60,000 nt of DNA from Apostichopus japonicus (taxonomy: Eukaryota > Echinodermata > Holothuroidea > Aspidochirotida > Stichopodidae), in contig NC_092570.1 in NCBI RefSeq assembly GCF_037975245.1, forward strand, positions 12,689,001-12,749,000, given 5' to 3'. Every line of letters begins with the position of its first letter. The first letter of the stretch is position 1. Below the pieces are notes generated by a model. The model had not been told where the DNA came from. It saw only the letters and a list, made by a program, of their open reading frames with translations, and made no database searches. A program made the translations under genes and the position numbers. This document shows positions 48,926 to 59,410 of this stretch, one piece after another.

Positions 48926-50342
48926 GTTGGCGCGAAGCGTACAAGAAAATTTTGGGATTTACAAACCCTCTAGATGGCCGGAAACGGCACTTACCGAGGT
49001 TTCCAAGCGGCATATACCCAACTTTAAAATAAGGATATCATATCCGAAATATCTCATAATCAGGATCCAAAATACTTTTTTTTAATTTCGGGTGTTATTT
49101 TGGGAAAATTGCCCAAATCAATCTTGTTTCAGGCGCTATGTTAGAATGTTCGAGATCTCTTTTATATTATTCGATGAAGAAAATGGCTTCATGCAGGCTA
49201 TTATAGGCCTATATACATGCAATACACAATTACACATAGTTACATTCCTAGGTACCGATTGCTAGGGCATCCAGGTGAAACGTGTATTAAGTATTACCCT
49301 GGTAACATGAGATTCTCAGCTGTTCGAAGGAACATGTACGTGTGTAGGCCTACTATAGGGCCTATATGAATCATCGAGGTACCTGTAAATGAATCTGGAG
49401 AAACTATCACACAGTAAATACGCGCGCCATGCATAGAAAGTCATGTGATGTGTTCCAGGGCGGTACTAATATTTTACTCTCCCCATTACGCATGATGATT
49501 TCACCCAACTAGTACGTAAATGTGTATGCGTGCTTAGAGCAGCAGACGACACCCGTTACCTAGCAATAACCGTGCCGCCTAACGTGATAGCTATATTCCG
49601 GCTGAGCAGCATTAGGCTCTGTTCCATGGAGAATTCCGTGGTTGCACTGAACTAAACTTTTCCCCACAGCACCAAACGCTCACCCTTGAAATACAATTCA
49701 GACATCGACATTTCCCGCTGCAAGCCCAATGTATCTGTACCATAGTAATGAACAATGTATCTGTACTTGTTCTGTGCCAGCATGTCTAACGTTAGCATAT
49801 TAGCACTATTTCGTAGGCCTGAAGTACCAGTACCTTCTTACGCCGTTACTTCCCATGTTCGTCTTGGTGCAAATCTTTCACGAAGTCACTAACACTATTT
49901 TCGAACTGCTACAGAGAAATATCAGTTTGGTACCATCCTGGAACACATCACATGACCCTCCATGCATGGTACGCGCGCCCAATTGACATGAATCCTACAG
50001 ATTCATTTACCTCGATGATATGAATACTATGAGGGTGCATATATGTACTACATCAATACCGTGGGCGCAATAATACATTTTGTTGTTATAGGGCCAATGA
50101 AGCCTACAGTCAACTATTCTTGCTTTATAAAGACGCTTTATTTGAAAAGATCGCACTGCGTTTATGGTAGGCGAGAAATGAAGCTAAAAAAGAGCCGAAC
50201 ATTCACGATGATGCATAAATGTAGGCATGAAAATATTCTTATCCCTGGCATTTGGTGGGGGGATATGGTGTATTACATCCCCTCCACCCATTTTCATGGG
50301 GGGGATATATCCCCCCATCCGCCCCAGGATCGCCGCCCATGG
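48851..50342. mobile_element. 1.49-kb inverted-repeat transposon inserted in Ig-receptor copy 2
   Basis: The ends ccatgggcggcgatcc and ggatcgccgcccatgg are perfect 16-bp inverted repeats, flanked by a 6-bp target duplication ATAATA (48,845-48,850 and 50,343-50,348); copies 1 and 3 show the empty site. Inside, a second, longer imperfect inverted pair lies at about 49,370-49,460 and 49,925-50,030 (catcgaggta...aatgaatctg; cgcgcgccatgca; catgtgatgtgttcca), giving a foldback character. No transposase is visible, so it is non-autonomous. Its superfamily was not identified. Confidence 0.88.
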
Positions 50343-50791
50343 ATAATACTCGCAATTGTCATTACAATTCTTCTTTGTCATAAAAGTCAATGTAAAAGGA
50401 AAACAAGAAAGGAGATAAAAAAGGAGGAGAGTGAATTTCAGCTGAGAGGACATCCTGCATCAAATTCAATACAAGGTAAGGAAGAAGACGGATATCTTGA
50501 GCCCAACCCTCAATTTGTTAATCACATAAGCGGAAGGAGTGACGTCGGTGTTGCCTTGGCGACTGGTAGCTCTTCTATGATAGGCCTACATCATGATTAC
50601 GAACACGAAATAATAGGAATAAAGAATAAACAAGATGATCAATCGTACGAGGAGGTGAATCATCATCATGGAAACGTCTGAACATTACACATGTGCTGAA
50701 CTAACTGAACTTGTAGGTGACCAAGACTATGAATATTCAGCGACACATAGAGAAGAAGACAGGAAAGACTACGAGACAGTATAATAAAGAA
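50343..50791 (+). pseudogene. Severed 3' part of Ig-receptor copy 2
   Basis: After the transposon the reading frame resumes with the second half of the membrane helix (ILAIVITILLCHKSQ) and the tail with YLEP, YEHE and YEEV, stopping at 50,681. As in copy 3, one extra base near 50,671 causes that stop. In the next frame the last 40 or so codons, including YEYS and YETV, remain open to a TAA at about 50,783. A Met-start frame from inside the transposon (50,043) runs into this tail, but expression is doubtful. Confidence 0.75.
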
Positions 50792-50865
50792 TTAATAGAC
50801 TACGAGACAGTATAGTAAAGAATTAATAGACTACGAGACAGTATAATAAAGAATTAATGATAAAC
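50765..50865 (+). repeat. 31-bp tandem triplication at the end of copy 2
   Basis: The unit gactacgagacagtata followed by ataaagaattaata occurs three times in a row. It is present once in block 1 (covering the DYETV codons, stop and AATAAA) and twice in block 3. The tandem copies repeat the terminal tyrosine codons and the polyadenylation-like AATAAA. Confidence 0.9.
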
Positions 50866-52255
50866 ATCAACAATCGAATACATACCTGTAAATCTTGATT
50901 ATACGCTACTACAAACCTGGATAATATTCTATACCAACTCGATGGAGATATGGTCACGCAATTATAACCGAAAGCCTGGTATATCTGAGTGGTGTATCCT
51001 TTACATTATACTGGTGTTGTAAGCGATGGTGATGGCGTAGACAGCAATGATGACAATAACCAAGCAGGACGATGGTCCTGGTGCGACCTATGTAAATATT
51101 AGGAAACCTAATCAATCGTCAAATTGGTGATGGCTATCACATGTATTAGAAGCAAATTTATCCTTCTGTTATTATTGATCATTGCAAGTAACATTATACC
51201 CTGGTGGTCCAGGACCGACAGATGTAAATATTAGGAAACCTTATCAATAGTGCGACAGTAACATATCTGGTTGAGTTTGTAACAAGGCCGGTGAGGAAGG
51301 ATGTGTCTGTTTACTCAGACAATTTTAATTTTCATGTTGAAGGAAATTGTCAACTAGGTGAAAGTTATCTCAAGTATTGGAAGCAAACTGATCCTCTTGT
51401 TATTATTAATGAATAGAAATAAAAATATACCCATATATAATTCAGGAATGATTCGCCGGACAAGAAAAGAAAGATCTTATCTTTTAAAATATCCTCATAA
51501 AATGTATGTAAAATGACTATAAATAATACAGCTACATTCCTAGTCATATATGCAAATAAAGTATTGCTGTTTGGTCAGGAAATCATCAATAAATAGTTTT
51601 CGTTGTAATGTATGACATTGACACTGATAATAAAATCTACGAAAGCAAACAAAACGCACGGATTATGAAAAAAAGAAAGTATGTCAGAGGAGAAGTTGCA
51701 TATAATACGTTGTTAGGAAATGCAACTTTAGCGTGAACATTTAAGATGATGATGTGACACTAACATTGTGCTATTTTCATGTAATATGAATGGATAATTA
51801 ATTTGAATGTTCTAATTAAAGCTTTGTATCCGTTGAAATGTATGTATATCTACATTATTGATCATTCAAAACGAGCGCCATCTATTTAATTGAGGCGTCA
51901 ATTGCAATAATGGTTAATACCAACCATGGTAAACAAAAAGTGATTTAATGGGCTACATGTTTAAATGATGTATTACCAGCACGCACAATGAAGGCAAATA
52001 ACCCTGTGTCGTCTACCTCCCCCCCCCCCCCCTCACTTCCTTCCCCATCCCTTTAAGTCTGAGAACAGTAGTCATCGATAATGTAATAGGGTATATGTTA
52101 TTAAACTTGTATATATTGTCAAGTGAAACTTATTCGTATTTAAAGTATTTAGACAGCTGTATATTTCAATGTTATTTCTGTTATTTTTTTTTATTAATTT
52201 AGTTGCAGTAGCAGCTGTAATTGGTGGTAGATTGCCAATCTAATTGGAGGGTTTC

Positions 52256-52973
52256 CCTTACCCATGTATGTACTATTAATTAATTAATTATAACTATTAT
52301 GTAATGAGTTATGACTCGAGTCACTGAATTGTGAAAGTAAACTGACTGGCAAAATTTTGTGAACATTTCCACAAGAAATAGTATGACTCGACTCGAGTCA
52401 GCCAAAATCACTAGCAGTGACTCGAATCGACCATAACATGAAGTGACTTTTTACAATTCTGTTTGTACACCTGATCCAACGTTCACAAACGAAACTTAAA
52501 CATCTGCATAGGCACACAATCATTGGCTTACATAAACCTACACTATATTCCAGGCAATGTAGATCGATTTCGGGATCGACTAGCATTTTGTGACCGATTC
52601 CAGAGATTTTCGAGGTACTGTTTCGAAAAAGAAACGGCAAAACAGACGCATTTTGTTGAATAACTACAACTGAATATGGTATTGCATAAGAAGGTATTTC
52701 CGAGTGTAAGACTGATATTGGCTAGGAGCGCAGGGGGCGAAACATTAAAATTCTCTGGAATTTGTTTTAAGTCCTGATGAGGGTCCTGTGAATTTTAGCT
52801 GCAGCATTTTCATAAACTTGGTTTTAGACTTGTAGTGATTTTAAAGCACAAAAGTTCATTTCCGAGCGGTGTTCATTTTCGCTGCAATGTCTTTAAATGT
52901 ATTTAAATGTTTTAAAAAGTACTCGCTCTTTGGCGACCGTCACTAAAAGTCTTCTCACTAAAACGCAAAATCC
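52256..52973. other. Spacer between blocks 2 and 3
   Basis: Unique sequence of about 700 bp. It contains two palindromic words around tgactcgagtca (52,312 and about 52,384) within an approximately 120-bp stretch of tgactcgagtca/tgactcgaatcga-type repeats. No gene is seen. Confidence 0.5.
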
Positions 52974-55234
52974 ATGATATATTAGGAATATATTACAGGG
53001 TCATTTGACGTCCCAGATGTCACCTGCTTGAAATGTCAAATGTATTATACTGTTTTTTCCTTCAAGTTGTAGAATCAATGACTAGATAAGAAGTTTAATA
53101 TTTATGAAATCTTCTCAAAACTTCAACATTTCCTGTCAACCGCAGAAAATGGTGCTTTACATTCTTACTGTGTAGCAATTAAAGAGAACCGTTTTGAATT
53201 AGTAGTCAATTGTACACACCACAAGGAGGGTCACAAGTAGAGGAATATTCTCTTAGATGTTACCACTCAGCCGTTTCATTAGTTTTGCAATGTATTGAAA
53301 GCATTTAACTTCATATGTATTACCATTAATGATAATTAAGCACTCAATCGCCCTATAGTAGCCCGGTATATGCAGGTATGTTACCAACAAACTAATAGTA
53401 TAGGCCAATAGTTGTATACTGCATATTCTACTAGGCAGGTGAAGTGGGGGGAAGAGGGGGGAGAGGGGGTGGGGGTCGCTTTCGTCGATTTCCAACTATA
53501 TCAATGGAATAAACGTTTTCCTCATTCAAAAGTTACATAAGACAGTGATGCAGAAAGAAGTCAATGTGAGATTCCTTCAATATCGAATCACAGCAATCAT
53601 TGTCAAATTAAACTATAATTATTCTTAAATTGGCTTCAAGGAATGAAACAAAAAAATGGAGATATATGCTATAAGGGGAAAATATGATAGTTTGTACATT
53701 CTGATACAATTCAAGTGAAAATGGTGGGTGTTGTACCTTATAAACATTTGCGTGTATGAATAATTTTATCCGGCTATTTTCTCGGTAAGAAATTGACTAA
53801 GTATAGGAAATACAGGTCATGCTAAAAAAAAATGCCTAACTGATAACTTGAAACGTAGTTAGGTTTGCAAATGCGATTCCTTACAATTTCTTTCTTGTCT
53901 GGACAACTTTTCCCGATTAAGGTACATAAAACATTACTAATGTGTTAGAAATATTTAATGTAGTTTATACTGCAGTATGGTTAATATTTAATACTACACA
54001 ATAAATTATTAAAATCCGAAGAGGAGGTTACTTCTTGGAAATTAACTATAAAAAGATCATAAAAAGATAATTAGTTTGATACGTTTGCGTGTTGACAGAC
54101 ATTAAACCTAGGAGGTTTTTAACAGTATGAGGTATATTTTGCTATTTTAGTGTTAATGTAGGCCTACGTGTGTGCAATCTCACAGATTAATCAGACATAA
54201 GATGTTGAACACTAAACATTCGAAACTAAACTTTCCTAATAACACAAAATTCCCTAGTATATATGAAGTTTACCCTAAACATTACCAGTAAAATAGTAAT
54301 AATATATATATATAAATCAGACCTTTAGGCGACATTTCATCTGAAAAATAAGGCACTTACAGACACATTTGACTGAGGGCAACCTTTATACTGTCTTTTC
54401 ATTTGGAACGATATAGTTACATTCTGCAAATATTGTAAGAATTGGATTAATGGGTGAACGGAAAATGTTTGTGTTTATTATCGTTCATTAAAATTAATTA
54501 AAATCTCAGTAAAATAGGATGCATTGAAGATAGTCACTCTGATATTGAATATATTCGCGTACGGTAAATACAGCACTTAGGGATATATTGTGATATCGGC
54601 ATATTCCACATAAGTGGATGTGTGTATTGTTATTATAAAATCACCCTTTTAAACATACTACCCAAGGAAGAATTAAATAGCTCTAAGAAAACAATCAAGA
54701 AATTGCCGATAATATACTGCACGCTACCTTTATTTTTCCGATGAGTAGCCGGTGCTCTACAGCATAACGTTACGCGTTCGGCCGTCCGGCTAGCTATACG
54801 TAAACTTCGATCATAGGTATGTAGCTAGCCTATAGTAGACATAACTCAAAAAGTGTTAGGTACAGTATAGATTGGATAAAATCCATCCAAATCCGGAATT
54901 TGTAAGAGTCAAACGGCGCGGGTTGAACGGTAAGTTATTCATATATGTAGTTCATTAAATGGCATCAGGGGTCTAGGATAATTACTTTCGAAGCACAAAC
55001 TGCTTTTGGGTAGGCTAGTATGTATAGCTGTGCCCCTAAGTACGTTAGGCTAGGCTAGGCTAGTTAGACTATTTTTTTTTTTTTAGTAATAATTTTTTAA
55101 GCCTGTAGTCGTACCCCTTGAGAAAATGATAGTTTTAGTCTTATTTGCATTTACATACATTTTCCGAGTATTACAATAATTTTTCATACAATGTAATGCT
55201 CTTTGCAGACCATTCGCGTTTTCAGCTTTTGTAT

Positions 55235-55312
55235 TTCAGGACCTCGGGGGAGATTAGTTTTAGGTTAACCGGGTTTTCCCTCTAATATTAATAAATAAAG
55301 AAAGAAAGAAAC
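55235..55312 (+). mobile_element. Retroposon-tail-like sequence in block 3
   Basis: Homologous to the stretches at 29,855 and 47,085, with a third variant of the A-rich tail (aataaataaagaaagaaaga). Confidence 0.4.
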
Positions 55313-56045
55313 GACACGAATGCCTTTAAGAGCGATAGGTTTCCACTGACGTAAACGGCAGCCTATGTAATATTTCCAGTGTGTACACTATAAGATTAAA
55401 TATGTGGGACTACCGCAAAACTATCCAAATTCTTATGGGGCCTATATGATTTACCAACATGAAAGGATTCGTATATCATATAAGCACTTTGAAATACCAT
55501 CAATGCAATGAGATAGTTTGTTTGATGAAATATTGATATAATAAATTGTTGTTTTTTTTAGTAAAGGCTGATCTTTAGAATCGCGGTCCAGTTGATGCAC
55601 TCATCCAGTTCCTCCCATCACCTTCCCCTTTTGGGTAAACGTGCAGTAGCCTCCAACGAGGTTGAGGTTGATACAACTTGAAATTCCTATATATGCTATG
55701 CTGAATGCCCCCCAAAATACTAAAGGGTGCATGGTTCATTGCATATTTCACATACAACACAGCGATAAAGCTATTGTTTGACAGTGACCTGGAAAGAAAT
55801 CATTCTAAAATCTTTCAGATTCATTCAGCCTTGTTTGCCTAACGTATACACGTTACGGTAAGTCAAAACAGTTATGTGTGGACCTGTATAAACGAGAATA
55901 GCTTAACGACTACTTACTTCCTTGTGACGTTGAGCAAAACCATTGCACATGTGTACAGTTTATACCAGTTTCAGGTGAATGGGAAACTATTGCAAACTAA
56001 CCATCGAATTGTGTTTTTATCCGACCCGACTTCAACGTTTCCAGC

Positions 56046-57341
56046 ATGGATGTCACTGTGTTTGCATTAGTTTCCTGTTATTTTATAGCCTTATTTACTA
56101 CAGCAGAGTGCGTTGTTTTCCAAATAAACGACTATGACTTAAACAGAGTCGTACTGGTTGGTGAATCAGATATCGTGATGACATGTTCTGCTCCTGAGTT
56201 GAATGATCCTCAATTTGTAATCAGCCATCAATCAAACATAATCATCGACGGTCAAGACAATTTCATGATAACTACGTTGAATAAGTCTATAGAGGTGAGG
56301 ATTACACAAGTACAGGCATTCCACGGTGGAATATACCAGTGTTTGGTGACTGGTGATGGCTCTGTGACTTTGAAAAACCTGACATTGGATGTCCGATCAG
56401 GGTCTGGAAACTTCTGTCCACAAAGCAGTGAAACATTAAATGTGAATGAAGGTGAAAGCTTGACTTTATTTTGTTACTTTCTGTGGAGTGCCGATATAGG
56501 TGATTTCACATCATTTGACTTCATATGGCAAGAAAAGATTGAACCTAATCCCGTTCCTTTAAAAACTTCTACAGTTACTCAAAGTTCAAGTTTTATTAAA
56601 GGTATAGTAATAGCTGTTGTTGGTCCATTCAGTGCTGATGACGATGACACAGTATACGAGTGTTCACACCTCATACCAAGCATTAGTGGAAATCCACCAT
56701 GTTCTGTTGGACCCGTTAATGTAACGCCAAGGCCAACGGACCCCACATCTCAAACTCCAACCCAGCAACCAGTGACCGTTCCAGCAACATCAACACCGAT
56801 AAGATTATCCACAAAAGCATCGTTTCCTTCTACTACCACCACCAATCGGAAGACGTTAAATGTAACCATCGAACCTGAGAAAAATACACCAACAGCAACA
56901 CCATCCCCGGCACAGAAAGATATTACTGAAGAACCAATGAATAACTCTACTAAGACACCAGTAGTGAACAACAATAACATTGTTATCATTCTTTTGTCTA
57001 TTGTTGTGATAATACTCGCAATTGTCATTACAGTTCTTCTTTTTCAAAAAAGTCAATGTAAAAGGAATAAGAGAAAGGAGATAAAAAATGAGAAGAGTGA
57101 ATTTCAGCTGAGAGGACATCCTGCATCAAATTCAATACAAGGTAAGGATGAAGACGGATATCTTGAGCCCAACCCTCAATTTGTTAAACATATAAGCGGA
57201 AGGAGTGACGTCGGTGTTGCCATGGCGACTGGTAGCTCTTCTTTAATACGACATGATTACGAACACAAAATAAAAGGAATAAAGAATAAACAAGATGATC
57301 AATCGTACGAGGAGGTGAATCATCATCATGGAAACGTCTGA
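56046..57341 (+). CDS. Two-Ig-domain type I membrane receptor, copy 3 (short tail)
   Basis: 431 codons in one exon. Signal peptide 1-21; Ig domain 1 with Cys47 and Cys99; Ig domain 2 with Cys143 and Cys206 plus Cys124 and Cys219; Ser/Thr/Pro stalk about 228-308 with KTLNVT; membrane helix 311-333; basic CKRNKRKEIK; tail with YLEP (372), YEHK (405) and YEEV (421). It stops after HHHGNV because of one extra base relative to copy 1, losing about 38 residues with YEYS and YETV. The lost segment is further damaged by a 2-base insertion (acacatatagag against acacatagag in block 2), so it could not be restored by a single change. Probably a functional receptor with a shortened signalling tail. Confidence 0.83.
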   Translation: MDVTVFALVSCYFIALFTTAECVVFQINDYDLNRVVLVGESDIVMTCSAPELNDPQFVISHQSNIIIDGQDNFMITTLNKSIEVRITQVQAFHGGIYQCLVTGDGSVTLKNLTLDVRSGSGNFCPQSSETLNVNEGESLTLFCYFLWSADIGDFTSFDFIWQEKIEPNPVPLKTSTVTQSSSFIKGIVIAVVGPFSADDDDTVYECSHLIPSISGNPPCSVGPVNVTPRPTDPTSQTPTQQPVTVPATSTPIRLSTKASFPSTTTTNRKTLNVTIEPEKNTPTATPSPAQKDITEEPMNNSTKTPVVNNNNIVIILLSIVVIILAIVITVLLFQKSQCKRNKRKEIKNEKSEFQLRGHPASNSIQGKDEDGYLEPNPQFVKHISGRSDVGVAMATGSSSLIRHDYEHKIKGIKNKQDDQSYEEVNHHHGNV

Positions 57342-57424
57342 ACATTACACATGTGCTGAACCAACTGAACTTGTAGGTGACCAAGACTATGAATATTCAG
57401 CGACACATATAGAGAAGAAGACAG

Positions 57425-57490
57425 GATAGACTACGAGACAGTATAAAAAATAATTAATAGACTACGAGACAGTATGGTAAAGAATTAATG
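57425..57490 (+). repeat. 31-bp tandem duplication downstream of copy 3
   Basis: Two copies of the unit gactacgagacagtat plus an A-rich remainder ending in attaat. This corresponds to one copy in block 1 and three in block 2. Confidence 0.85.
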
Positions 57491-58855
57491 ATAAACAGCA
57501 ACAATCGAATACATACCTGTAAATCGTGATTATAGGCTAGTACCAACCTGGATAATATTCTATACCAACTTGATGGAGATATGGTCACGCGATTATAACC
57601 GAAAGCATGGTATATCTGAGTGTTGTAGCCTACATGCTACTGATGTAGTAAGCGATGGTGATGGCGTAGACAGCGATGATGACAGTAACCAAGCGGGACG
57701 ATGGCCCGGGTGCGACCTATGTAAATATTAGGAAACCTTATCAATAGTCAAATTGTTGATGGCTATCACATGTATTGGAAGCAAATGTATCATCTTCTTA
57801 TTATTGATCAATAAATGTAACATTATACCCCAAAGGCCAGGGGCCAGGATAGATGTAAATATTAGGAAACCTTATAAATGGTGCGACAGTAACACATCTG
57901 GTTGAGTCTACATGTAGACAAGGCCGTTGAGAAAGGATGTGTCTATTACTGGCCAATTTTAATTTCATGTTCACGAACATTGTCAAATAGGTGAAAGTGA
58001 TCACATGTGTTGAAAGCAAATTTTTCATCTTGTTATTATTGATCAATAGAAGTAACATTATACACAGATAAAAATCCAGGAATGATTCACCGGACAAGAA
58101 AATCAGATCTTATCTTTTAAAATTTACCCATAGAATTTATGTATGACTGAAATTTATCCCCTTCAAGTCTTTAAAATAAGGCTTTTTACTAGTAATATAT
58201 ACATACAAGGTATTTCTGTTTCGTCAGGATATCGTCAATAAATATTTTTCGTTGTAATGGTATGACGTTGACAACGATAATAATGTCAACAGTACAAAAC
58301 GCACGGATTATGAAAAAAGACAAATGGTCAGAAGAGAAGTTGCATATAATACGTTGTTAGAAGTTGCACCATAAGCGTGAACATTTAGAATGATGATGTA
58401 ACATTATCATTTTGCTATTTTCATGTTATATGAATGTCTAATTTTAATGTTCTTATTATAGCTTCACATCATTTGAAATGTATGTATGTATGTACGTGTA
58501 CATTATTGATCATTCAAAACGAGCGCCATCTATTTACTTAAGGCGTCAATTACAATGATGTATACAAAAAGTGATTTTATGGGCTACATGTTTAAATGAT
58601 GTATTACAAGCACGCACCATGAAGGCAAATAACCCCTTTTCGTCTCCCCCCCCCCCCCATTCCTTTAATACTCAGAGAACAGTAGTCATCGAGAATGCAA
58701 GAGTGTATGTCATGTTATGTAAATTGTCTATATTGTCATAATCTCATTTGTATTTTTAAAGTATTTAGAAGGCTGTGTATGTCAATGTTATTTTTTGTAT
58801 GTGTATGTTAATTAGTTGCAGCAGCAGCTGTAATTGTTGGTAGTTTGGAGGACAT

Positions 58856-59209
58856 CCGAGTGCCGAGTCTGGAGGGAGACAGTTCGTCAAAACATGTACT
58901 TAATGCATGCAGCAAGTTGTGTGTATGTTTCCTTTTTTCGCTACGCCTCGCTCAGCAGGAAGACCCTCACAAAATTATTTGTAAAAATAAACCGATTAAG
59001 TGTTAAGATACACTTATAAGCACACCCGAATGTATGCACTGTTTCATTAACCAGAATGCATAACGCATTGATGTTTCGATGGCTTCATTGCACTAGACAT
59101 CTGCTTGTAAATCAGAAATAGCTGTTACAATATAATTCGCCCGAACACTTTTTGGATGAACAATAACACTATGGCATGGTAAACACAGGTCAGTCTACTG
59201 TGCGTTACA
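58856..59209. other. Unique sequence right of block 3
   Basis: No gene recognised. A 61-codon frame crossing the block edge (58,834-59,019) has no supporting feature. Confidence 0.5.
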
Positions 59210-59410
59210 ATACGATACAATACACACCTCTACCAAAAACAATAGGGGGCTTGTACTCAATGTGATGCATCCACACACCAATTATGAGAAGTATCACAGA
59301 TATTCCCATCGTTAGATATCATGTAAAAGGCACTTCAGAGTTTGACCTCTGCTGACCTCAAATGAGATTTGACCTCACAAGAAACAGGTTTCTTGTACTC
59401 AATATGACTA
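59210..59410. repeat. Further copy of the ~141-bp repeat family
   Basis: Phrases ccaaaaacaatagggggctt, gtactcaatgtgatgcatcc, gttagatatcatgtaaaagg and tttgacctctgctgacctca match the family at 34,430-35,005. About one and a half units are present. As with block 1, it lies a few hundred bases after the end of a duplication block. Confidence 0.7.

Larger units (their letters stand above)
35042..52255 (+). repeat. Segmental duplication, block 2 (with two inserted transposons)
   Basis: Aligns with block 1 from ttttgccgaattactgagac to gttgcagtagcagctgtaatt. Removing the insertions 38,185-45,721 and 48,851-50,342 leaves about 8.2 kb, matching block 1. It carries Ig-receptor copy 2. The sequence outside the gene and insertions is AT-rich and non-coding. 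Confidence 0.9.
52974..58855 (+). repeat. Segmental duplication, block 3 (5' truncated, ~5.9 kb)
   Basis: Aligns with block 1 from about 27,600 and with block 2 from about 37,305, starting at atgatatattaggaatatat, and ends after gttgcagcagcagctgtaatt. It lacks the first 2.2 kb of the unit and both transposon insertions of block 2. It carries Ig-receptor copy 3. Confidence 0.9.
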
